Source: DATCZB01 sp035513215
GTDB lineage: Bacteria; Pseudomonadota; Gammaproteobacteria; Steroidobacterales; Rariloculaceae
Assembly: GCA_035513215.1 (NCBI GenBank)
Contig: DATKCK010000007.1
Location: forward strand, 1 to 61,511
DNA: 61,511 nucleotides
Direction: 5' to 3'
Part shown: positions 33,832 to 40,702 of the stretch, in pieces
Position numbering within the stretch: the first letter of the stretch is position 1
How the letters are laid out: every line of letters begins with the position of its first letter
The notes under the pieces: model-generated
Databases searched by the model: none
What the model was told of the DNA's origin: nothing
Seen by the model: only the letters and a program-made list of their open reading frames with translations
Position numbers and translations under genes: made by a program

Positions 33832-34191
33832 ATGAAGAACCAGCCATTCGCCAGTCGCCTCGGCTTTGCGCTGGCCGGCATTCTCTCGACGCTGCGCTCG
33901 GAACGCAGCTTTCGGGTTCATGCAGCCGCCGTCGTGGCCGTGACGGTGCTGCTCGTCTGGCAGCGTCCGGCGCCGCTGTGGTGGGCCGTCGTCGCGCTCG
34001 CCTGCGCGACAGTGCTCGCCGCCGAGCTCGTCAACACGGCCATGGAGCGCCTCGCCGACCATCTGCATCCGGAAGTGCACCCGGGTATCCGGCAGGTCAA
34101 GGATTGCGCGGCGGCGGCCGTGCTGGTTGCGAGCGTCGGGGCGCTGGCCGTGGCCGCGGCTCTGGCCTACGAGATTTTCGTTCGAGGCTAG
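33832..34191 (+). CDS. dgkA: Diacylglycerol kinase
   Basis: This 119-residue protein is close to the 121 residues of Escherichia coli DgkA. It has three membrane helices and the catalytic block AAELVNTAMERLADHLHPEVHPGIRQVKDCAAAAVLV, with the conserved Glu and Asn and the K-D-C/A turn. It phosphorylates diacylglycerol to phosphatidic acid in the inner membrane, recycling lipid by-products. It is 33 bases downstream of the PAP2 gene. The 109 bases after it (34192-34300) separate it from a convergent gene; no clear terminator was seen there. Confidence 0.9.
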   Translation: MKNQPFASRLGFALAGILSTLRSERSFRVHAAAVVAVTVLLVWQRPAPLWWAVVALACATVLAAELVNTAMERLADHLHPEVHPGIRQVKDCAAAAVLVASVGALAVAAALAYEIFVRG

Positions 34192-34300
34192 ATCACGCCT
34201 GTACCTTCCTGCCCTGTCCCTGTGGCGCCCCGTAGCGCGCTCTCGGTCCGCGACATCGAGGACTACGTCTCCCCGAGCTAGCGGAACGGCGTTCTCCTTG

Positions 34301-35239
34301 TCAGGGCTCGACGCCCAGCCGCTGCAGCGTTGCGGCCGCACCCTCGTGCGACGGGTCGAGCGCAAGCACCCGGCGCAGGTCGGCGATTGCCGGGTCGCGC
34401 CGTCCTTGCACCGCGTTCGCCGACGCGCGTTGAAAGTAATACTCCGGATTCTCCGGCTCGAGCTCGATCGCCCGGTCAAAGTCCGTCATCGCCTCGGCGA
34501 AACGCCGTTGGAAGAAACGCGCGAGGCCGCGATTGAGGTACGCCTGCCCGTAGCTCGCATCGAGCTCGAGCGCGCGATCGAGATCTGAGACCGCCTGATC
34601 GAGGCGGTTCGTCACGAGATACAGCACGCCGCGACTCGAGAGTGCGTCGCGATTGTCCGCATCGATGCGCAACGCCGCATCGAAATCCGCCATCGCGCGC
34701 TCGACATCGCCGCCGAGCTGAAAAGCGGCGCCACGACTGATCAGAGTATCGACATGCCGCGCGTCGACCGCGAGCGCGGAATCGAACTCCGCGAGCGCGG
34801 CCTCGAGATCACCGGTCGCAAGGCGAATCCGGCCGCGCGTGTGACGGCTCTCGGCCGACGTGGCGGGCGACAACCGGATCGCTTCGTCGAGGGCAGCGAG
34901 GGCCTCGTCGTAGCGTCCTTGGAAACTGTAGACGACGCCTCGGTTGTGATATGCATCCGCGTGGTTCGGATCGCGGCGGAGCGTCTCGTCGATGTCCGCC
35001 AGGGCCTCCTCGAGCTCGTTTTGCAGGGTGTGGTGCTTGGCACGGCCGACGTAGGCAGCGACGACGGCGTCCGCGGACGCCGCCGTCTCGATCAAGTGCG
35101 TACACGCGGGGATGCCGAGGACGGGATCCGGGCCGATGCAGTCCGCCGTATCGTCCGCGGCCGCCGGCCCGAGTCCCAAAAACAGCGCTAGCGCTACCGC
35201 AGCCGCAGGAGCCGACGACAGTGAGTTTGGCATGCGCAT
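34301..35239 (-). CDS. Exported TPR-repeat protein
   Basis: This 312-residue protein has a signal peptide (MRMPNSLSSAPAAAVALALFLGLGPAAA) and about six tandem tetratricopeptide repeats. Each ends in a pattern such as NPNHADAYHNRGVVYSFQGRYDEALAALDEAIRL or NPEYYFQRASANAVQGRRDPAIADL, with the usual Ala, Gly and Tyr spacing. Repeats of this kind form protein-binding superhelices. It is the last gene of the M48/GGYG operon: its ATG overlaps the large GGYG gene's TGA (TGATG). It may bring together the other products of the operon. Partner unknown. Confidence 0.75.
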   Translation of the reverse strand: MRMPNSLSSAPAAAVALALFLGLGPAAADDTADCIGPDPVLGIPACTHLIETAASADAVVAAYVGRAKHHTLQNELEEALADIDETLRRDPNHADAYHNRGVVYSFQGRYDEALAALDEAIRLSPATSAESRHTRGRIRLATGDLEAALAEFDSALAVDARHVDTLISRGAAFQLGGDVERAMADFDAALRIDADNRDALSSRGVLYLVTNRLDQAVSDLDRALELDASYGQAYLNRGLARFFQRRFAEAMTDFDRAIELEPENPEYYFQRASANAVQGRRDPAIADLRRVLALDPSHEGAAATLQRLGVEP

Positions 35240-37773
35240 CAGAAGTCGGTCACTTGCCCCGCCTCGATCACGACCGCTTCGGTTTGGCCCGCGATCTGCA
35301 CGCCGACCTCGCCGATTGGCAAGCCGTACGCGTCCGTCCCGTAGCCGCCAATCAAGCTTCGGCCGTCTGCCTGATCGACCAAGTCGACGCGCGTCCCGTC
35401 GCTGGCGGTCACATGCAACACGCCGACCCTGATCTTCGTATCGTTGCCGGAGCGCACCGTCACGCCCGTGACTCGCTTACCTGAGATCGTGACGTCGTAG
35501 TTCCCGGGAAGAAGATCGAACGCCGCGTCGCCGTAGCCGCCGGCGACCGAACGCGTTTCACCGGCGCGAAACACGTCGATGCGCGGCGACACTTCTTCGG
35601 GGTAGGCGACGACGACGCGGCCGAGCCGCCCGCGCATCGCGGGGTTCGGTACGATGTCGCAGCACGCGGAGCCGGATCCCCCTCGATCCACGGTCGGCCC
35701 AGTCGAGCTGCCGCCGCGTTGCCCGCGATCCGCCGTGGGCCCCGCGGCACCGCCACCCGCGCCGCCGCCGGTCGTGGTGCTCGGCTCTCCCGTGACCGCG
35801 ACGGCGAACTCGGTGGCCAGCGGTGCCGGATCGAACGTCCGATGCTCGTCGCCGATCAGCGCTGCCGTCAGCGAATAGTTGCCGGCCGCGGGCCACGCAA
35901 AGCGTAGGTCGAGCTCGCGCGTCGGATCGAACTGGCAGTCGCCGCCTCCCGACTGCCATTGACAGGCAGAGGCCGGAGTGGCGGAAGGTGTCGCGTCACC
36001 CGTCCAAGTAACGCGATATTTCGCGTCCTCGTCGTACGGATAACAGCTCGGCACGCTCAGCTTGTAAGCTGTGGGTTGGCCGGTCGCCGCCTCCGCGGGG
36101 CCCGCCATTGCCGCGCGCAGCGCGCTCGAACCCCCCGGGATGAGGTCCTTGAACCAGATGTGATTCTCGCCGGTGATCTCCTGGCGGTAACTGTTGCCGA
36201 CGACTTTACCGCCGACCAACGCTTCGGCGCGAAAGTCGACGCCCCAATCGAGGTCGGCCGCGAGCGCGGCGTTTTGGTCGCCGGCCGACTGATCGCCGTT
36301 CGTCTGCGTGGCCGTGGCGGCCCCGCATCCCACCGCGGTACCCTCGAGGAACGGCTGCGGCCCTAAGCGCGCACCGAGCACGTTGGCGTTGAGGGTGACC
36401 ATCAGCGCCGTGTAAATGCCCGGTTTCGCCGTTACCTTGCCTTCGATCTGCACGCTCTGGGTCGTCGTCACGGGAGTGCTCGCCGTCGGCCTGCCGCCAG
36501 GACCCGATTTGCAGCCGTGGCCGTCACACGTGAAGTCGAACGTCGACCTGTGCTCGTTGCTCAAGGTGGCATTGCCCACGACGCTGCCGTTCGCGGTGAC
36601 CTCTATCTCGCCTTCGATATACGCGCTGACGTCGATGATGGCGACGGGCACGCCGCCGATGATGATCGGAATCACTTGGATCGGAATTCGCGGCCCGCCC
36701 GTCGGCGGAATCGTGTACCTCTGGTTGAACGCACCGGTCGCCGTCGCCTGGATCGCGAGCACCTCCCCGACCGTCAAATCGCCGGTCACCGTGACGCTGC
36801 GCGGTCGCACGACGAACGGCAGGCAGGGGATGTAGAAGAAGTCCACCTTCGCCTGTAGGTCTCCGTCCATCGGAATACCCAAGCCGACGCTGCCGGTGAC
36901 GTTGCCCGACGCCGACCCGCGCGATGCGCTTTGCGAAAGGTTCACGGTCATCGCCGGCGTGATGTCGAATCTCACAGGCACGGACACGCCGGGCAAGACG
37001 TGGTCGGAAAAACAGTTCAGCGCCTCGTCCCACAGGTCGGCGAGATCATCGGAGGAGTCGTCGTACCAATCCTGGGCGCGCTCGCGCGCTCGCTCGTACT
37101 CGTCTTCGAAGTTCTCGACCGCGTCCTCGCCGCAATCGACGATGCCGTTGAAGCTGACGTCGCCGCAGTCCGAGTCGTCTTCCTCTTCTTCTTCCTCCTG
37201 GGCGCCCACTTCGGGTGGCACCGGCGGATGCGCGTCAAGCCACGCACTGGCGACCTGCGGATCGAAGAAATAGACGGTCGATTCGCTCAAGTTCAGTTTG
37301 CCCACGTGCATCGCCAGAAGCCGCCGTGCGTCCTCACGAATGGGCGCATTCTCGATGCCTTCGCGGCCGTTCAGGACTACGAGTTGCCGGTTCACGGACC
37401 TGCCGTTCACGGTCGCCGCGACGGAGAGATTCTCGAATTGCGGCAGCCGCGCATCGAACGCCAGTGAGCGGGTCGGCGGCGGCATCGGTTCGCCGTAGGA
37501 GATCGTCGGCAAGGCATAGACCTTGGCCGCGACAGGCGCCGTGATGATCGTTGACTGCAGTCCGCCGGGTCCCGAAGAAGCGCCGGGCGTCGTGGTGCGG
37601 CCCGGTGCCGGCGTCGCCGGCGCTGTCTCGGCGGGTGGCGTGGCCGGCCGCGCTCTGTCGGGCGGTGGCGTGGCCGGCCTTCGCAACTGGGCGGCCGCCT
37701 CGTGGGCGGGCGCGGCCATAGCGATCGCGACCAGAGCGAGCGATGGCAGCCAGAACGATGGAGTCGAGCTCAT
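35239..37773 (-). CDS. Large exported protein with a C-terminal GGYG two-repeat domain
   Basis: About 844 residues, not a family I recognise. Order: signal peptide (MSSTPSFWLPSLALVAIAMAAPAHEAAA); a Pro/Thr/Ala-rich linker (about residues 25-80); an N-terminal beta-rich domain; an acidic run with six Glu and DDSD near residue 195; a highly charged helical stretch (NFEDEYERARERAQDWYDDSSDDLADLW); a long beta-rich middle; an Ig-like part (KYRVTWTGDA, GNYSLTAALIGD); a Gly-rich linker; and a C-terminal domain starting CCDIVPNP. That domain has two GGYG repeats: AGGYGDAAFDLLPGNYDV and IGGYGTDAYGLPIGEVGV. The same domain makes up most of the next two upstream genes. ATG at 37773 has AAGGAGA upstream. 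It may be a surface or periplasmic adhesin-like or structural protein; this is inference. Confidence 0.6.
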   Translation of the reverse strand: MSSTPSFWLPSLALVAIAMAAPAHEAAAQLRRPATPPPDRARPATPPAETAPATPAPGRTTTPGASSGPGGLQSTIITAPVAAKVYALPTISYGEPMPPPTRSLAFDARLPQFENLSVAATVNGRSVNRQLVVLNGREGIENAPIREDARRLLAMHVGKLNLSESTVYFFDPQVASAWLDAHPPVPPEVGAQEEEEEEDDSDCGDVSFNGIVDCGEDAVENFEDEYERARERAQDWYDDSSDDLADLWDEALNCFSDHVLPGVSVPVRFDITPAMTVNLSQSASRGSASGNVTGSVGLGIPMDGDLQAKVDFFYIPCLPFVVRPRSVTVTGDLTVGEVLAIQATATGAFNQRYTIPPTGGPRIPIQVIPIIIGGVPVAIIDVSAYIEGEIEVTANGSVVGNATLSNEHRSTFDFTCDGHGCKSGPGGRPTASTPVTTTQSVQIEGKVTAKPGIYTALMVTLNANVLGARLGPQPFLEGTAVGCGAATATQTNGDQSAGDQNAALAADLDWGVDFRAEALVGGKVVGNSYRQEITGENHIWFKDLIPGGSSALRAAMAGPAEAATGQPTAYKLSVPSCYPYDEDAKYRVTWTGDATPSATPASACQWQSGGGDCQFDPTRELDLRFAWPAAGNYSLTAALIGDEHRTFDPAPLATEFAVAVTGEPSTTTGGGAGGGAAGPTADRGQRGGSSTGPTVDRGGSGSACCDIVPNPAMRGRLGRVVVAYPEEVSPRIDVFRAGETRSVAGGYGDAAFDLLPGNYDVTISGKRVTGVTVRSGNDTKIRVGVLHVTASDGTRVDLVDQADGRSLIGGYGTDAYGLPIGEVGVQIAGQTEAVVIEAGQVTDF
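35252..35666. repeat. DNA repeat encoding the GGYG domain, copy 1
   Basis: About 415 bases coding for the C-terminal domain of the large exported protein. It aligns almost without gaps to 37803-38212 with few changes; the first 150 bases are nearly identical. It is a tandem-type direct repeat 2.5 kb apart and a likely site for recombination. A third, more distant copy is at 38324-38752. Confidence 0.8.
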
Positions 37774-37789
37774 TGGTATTCTCCTTGCG

Positions 37790-38293
37790 TCAAAACTCAC
37801 TGACTTGCCCCGCCTCGATCACGACCGCTTCGGTTTGGCCGGCGACCTGCACCCCGACCTCGCCGATTGGCAAGCCGTACGCGTCCGTCCCGTAGCCGCC
37901 AATCAAGCTTCGGCCGTCTGCCGGATCGACCAAGTCGACGCGCGTGCCGTCGCTGGCGGAAACACGCAACACGCCGACTTTGATCTGCGTGTCGTGGCCG
38001 GACTGGACCGTCACACCCACAACGAGCTTCCCCGAGATCGCGACGTCGTAGGTCCCGGGAAAAAGATCGAACCCCGTGTCGCCGTAGCCGCCGGCGAGCG
38101 ACTGCGTTTCACCGGCGAGATACACGTCGATGCGCGCCGACACTTCTTCGGGGTAAGCGACGACCACGCGGCCGAGCCGCAGCAGCGCAGGATTCGCGAC
38201 GACCGTGCAGCAAGGTTCCTGGGCGCGAGGCTCGTCCGCGGGAACGAGCAACAGCGCTCCGATCGACAGCGCGACGAGTGTGCGGATGCTCAT
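37790..38293 (-). CDS. Small exported GGYG-domain protein, paralogue 2
   Basis: This 167-residue protein has a signal peptide (MSIRTLVALSIGALLLVPADEPRAQ), then a paired-Cys start, EPCCTVVANP, and the same two-repeat domain as the end of the next gene: LAGGYGDTGFDLFPGTYDVAISGK and LIGGYGTDAYGLPIGEVGVQVAGQTEAVVIEAGQ. The second half is nearly identical in protein and DNA to copy 1, so duplication or gene conversion was recent. Domain strands look like an Ig/carboxypeptidase-regulatory-like fold (pattern L-PG-YDV-I-G-V-GV-V-G). No enzyme motif seen. It belongs to the five-gene M48-to-TPR operon. Confidence 0.7.
   Translation of the reverse strand: MSIRTLVALSIGALLLVPADEPRAQEPCCTVVANPALLRLGRVVVAYPEEVSARIDVYLAGETQSLAGGYGDTGFDLFPGTYDVAISGKLVVGVTVQSGHDTQIKVGVLRVSASDGTRVDLVDPADGRSLIGGYGTDAYGLPIGEVGVQVAGQTEAVVIEAGQVSEF
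37803..38212. repeat. DNA repeat encoding the GGYG domain, copy 2
   Basis: This is the coding part of the small protein at 37790-38293, matching 35252-35666 in the same orientation. Long exact runs occur around GCCTCGATCACGACCGCTTC and CGATTGGCAAGCCGTACGCG. Similarity drops toward the signal-peptide end. Confidence 0.8.
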
Positions 38294-38315
38294 TGAATAC
38301 TTCCGTTACGCGAGC

Positions 38316-38879
38316 TCAAAATTCGGTGACCTCGCCGTCCTCGATCAGCGTGGTTTCCCGTCGCCCCGCAATTTGGACGACGACGGGACCGATCGGGAAG
38401 CCATACAGGTCCTCTCCGTAGCCGCCCGTCAGCGTTGCGCCGTTCTGATCGAAAAGATCCACGCGCGTCCCGTCACTGGCGTGCATGTGCAGCACGCCGA
38501 CGCGAATCCGCGTGTCGTGCCCGACTTGTACACCGACACCTGCCACGCGTTGGCCGCCGACCGTCACGTCATAGGTGCCGGGGTTCAGCTCGAGCGCCGC
38601 GTCGCCGTACTCGGTGCCTAGCGCCTTGCTCGCATCGCCCGTTGCGTACACTTCGAGCCGCGTCGATTCCGCGCCGCCGTCGCCGGGATACCTGACGACG
38701 ATGCGTCCCAAGCCCTCCGGCAGCTCCGCATTCGGCGTGAGCTCGCAGCAACCGGCCGCCGCCGCGGCGGCCGGCGCATCCGCGCCTCGCTCGCAGTGTG
38801 TAGACGCGAGCGCGGCGCCGAGCGCAAGTCCGGTGAGCGCGAGGCGTCGCGGAAGCCTGCACATCGGGGCGTTCCTCAT
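38316..38879 (-). CDS. Small exported GGYG-domain protein, paralogue 3 (possible lipoprotein)
   Basis: About 187 residues. The N terminus MRNAPMCRLPRRLALTGLALGAALASTHC could be a lipoprotein signal, ending at ASTHC, although the -1 residue (His) is unusual. An Ala-rich linker leads to GCCELTPNAELPEGLGRIVVRYPGD and the two-repeat domain in a more diverged form: GTEYGDAALELNPGTYDVTVGGQ and LTGGYGEDLYGFPIGPVVVQIAG. The Cys pair is conserved as in the other copies. ATG at 38879; a TTG at 38894 overlapping the M48 stop is the alternative. Function unknown. Confidence 0.68.
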   Translation of the reverse strand: MRNAPMCRLPRRLALTGLALGAALASTHCERGADAPAAAAAAGCCELTPNAELPEGLGRIVVRYPGDGGAESTRLEVYATGDASKALGTEYGDAALELNPGTYDVTVGGQRVAGVGVQVGHDTRIRVGVLHMHASDGTRVDLFDQNGATLTGGYGEDLYGFPIGPVVVQIAGRRETTLIEDGEVTEF

Positions 38880-38890
38880 ATAGCGCTCAT

Positions 38891-40009
38891 TCAATCGCTG
38901 CTGATGTAGCGCTCGATCCGCGGCGCTTCCGCTGCGTTCGGCTCCAGAGAGAGATAGAGCCGGTAGGCTTCGACTGCCGCGGGCCTATTGCCTTGCCGTT
39001 CGTACAGCAACCCCAAGTAGTAATGCGGCTCGGGATCGGCGACGCCGTCGTCGACTGCCTTCGTGAACATCGCGTGGGCGGATTCGAAGCGCTCGTTCTC
39101 GTAATCCAGCTTGCCCACCGCAACCACGATGTCGTGCGTTGCCTGTCGAAACTCGTTCGTGTCGACGGTCAACTGCGCCGACCCGAGTCGCGCGGCGTTC
39201 GCTTCGGCCCACTCGTCGGCTCGCGCCATGCGCTCCTCGTTCCGCGGATGACTCGAGTAGAAAAACGCCTCACGTTTGGATGCGTCGCCGTATTCTTTGA
39301 GGAGCGCTTCGAACGTGCCGCTCGCTTCGCGCGCGTCGTAGCCGGCCTTGACCATGTACTCGAGGCCGAGCTCGTCCGCTTCGGACTCCTGCCGCCGTCC
39401 GTGACCGTTGATCGCCGCGCTCATGCTGTACTGGTAGGTCTGCTCCAGCACTTGACGGTCGATTCGACCCGACGCTGCCGCGGCCTGTCCCGCGAGCTGT
39501 CCGAGCAGATTGATGCCTGCATCGGCTTGCATGCCGTCGGTGACATGGGACTCAGCCGCGTGAGCGATCTCGTGCCCGAGCACCATCGCCACCTGTGCCT
39601 CGTTCTCCATGCGCGCGAGTAAGCCCGCGTTTACGTAGAGAAATCCGCCGCCGAACGTGAACGCGTTGACGTTCGCGTCGCTGACCACCTTCACGCGGTA
39701 CTCGAACGGTCTCGGATCGGCGTGCGCGGCGAGGCGCTGGACGATCTCGTTCAGAAGGGCGTCGAGGCGCGCGTCGTCGACTAAATTGGCTTGTGCGTCG
39801 AACTGGGCGGAGTTTTCCCGAGCGATCTCGATTTCCTCCTCTTCGGTGAACCCTTGGAAGGCCGCGCGGTTCTCGATGACGGTCTCGACAGCGCCCGAGG
39901 CAGGGCCCAGACGGTCCTTGAGCCGGTTCAGCAGGCCCTGCGCGTGGACCGGCCCCGTGATCAGTGCGCCGACGAGCACGACCTCGATCGGCATGAACTT
40001 GAGTCTCAT
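38891..40009 (-). CDS. Exported M48 family zinc metallopeptidase with C-terminal TPR
   Basis: About 372 residues. A signal peptide (MRLKFMPIEVVLVGALITGPVHA) is followed by an M48 catalytic domain: FTFGGGFLYVNAGLLARMENEAQVAMVLGHEIAH, with zinc ligands His146 and His150 and catalytic Glu147, and RRQESEADELGLEYM with the third ligand Glu210. The C-terminal part has tetratricopeptide-like helices (EPHYYLGLLYERQGNRPAAVEAYRLYL). It is of the BepA/YfgC type, which degrade misfolded outer membrane proteins or help their assembly. It is the first gene of a minus-strand operon with three GGYG proteins and a TPR protein, so these may be substrates or partners. GGGGGAAAC lies before the ATG. Confidence 0.88.
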   Translation of the reverse strand: MRLKFMPIEVVLVGALITGPVHAQGLLNRLKDRLGPASGAVETVIENRAAFQGFTEEEEIEIARENSAQFDAQANLVDDARLDALLNEIVQRLAAHADPRPFEYRVKVVSDANVNAFTFGGGFLYVNAGLLARMENEAQVAMVLGHEIAHAAESHVTDGMQADAGINLLGQLAGQAAAASGRIDRQVLEQTYQYSMSAAINGHGRRQESEADELGLEYMVKAGYDAREASGTFEALLKEYGDASKREAFFYSSHPRNEERMARADEWAEANAARLGSAQLTVDTNEFRQATHDIVVAVGKLDYENERFESAHAMFTKAVDDGVADPEPHYYLGLLYERQGNRPAAVEAYRLYLSLEPNAAEAPRIERYISSD

Positions 40010-40189
40010 GTAGTTTCCCCCAACCATTCGGGCTCCGGCCGAAGCGCGCCGTTGTCCCGGAGAGTAGAGTCGCCGCTCGCCGTGATCCGTTACACGTGCA
40101 GACGGCCGGTAACGGCCGCGCGGCTGCGACGACTCTAACAACGCATGGCGTTCGAGGATTGCAGCCGGCTGGGCCGGCAGGGGGGAGTC

Positions 40190-40702
40190 ATGGGAGAAGA
40201 AAGATCAGGATCGAAGAGCGCGAAGGCGCTCGCCGTCTTGCTGATGCTGGGTGGCGTCGTCGGGATCGGAATCGCGCTGTTCGCCGGCTATCAGCTCGCG
40301 CAGGCGCACTGGGCGTACGGACTGCTGATGGCGCTGCTGCTCGCACTGTTCGCCTGGTCCGCGCTGACGGGCGTCCGATTGTGGCGCGACGATCCGCGCG
40401 GCTGGAAGTGGGCCATCATCTTATTCGCGGCCCAGATCCCCGTGCTCGCGATCCCGGGGCTCACCTACGAGTACTTCACAGGTATTGCGGTCAAGGTGCT
40501 CGGCGGGGGCGTTGAAGGTCCCCTGTCGTTCGGCATCGGCGCGGGCGCGAATATCTTCGTCGGTGGGGCAGCTCCGGAGCTCGCGTACGGCGTCAATCTC
40601 GTTGCGGTGGCGGCGCTCGCCTGGTTGCTCTGGCGACGCCCGCGTCCCGCCGTCGCCTCAACCGGCGGCACGGTAACTACCGCTAACGCGGCGCCTCGTT
40701 AG
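40190..40702 (+). CDS. Predicted four-helix membrane protein
   Basis: About 170 residues. Helices: KALAVLLMLGGVVGIGIALFAGYQL, HWAYGLLMALLLALFAWSALTG, KWAIILFAAQIPVLAIPG and YGVNLVAVAALAWLLWRR. Between helices 3 and 4 is a loop with GPLSFGIGAGANIFVGG. No domain recognised. It is divergent from the M48 gene and converges on the CHAT gene with a four-base overlap. ATG at 40190 lies after GGGGGAG; an ATG at 40145 is the longer option. Confidence 0.6.
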   Translation: MGEERSGSKSAKALAVLLMLGGVVGIGIALFAGYQLAQAHWAYGLLMALLLALFAWSALTGVRLWRDDPRGWKWAIILFAAQIPVLAIPGLTYEYFTGIAVKVLGGGVEGPLSFGIGAGANIFVGGAAPELAYGVNLVAVAALAWLLWRRPRPAVASTGGTVTTANAAPR

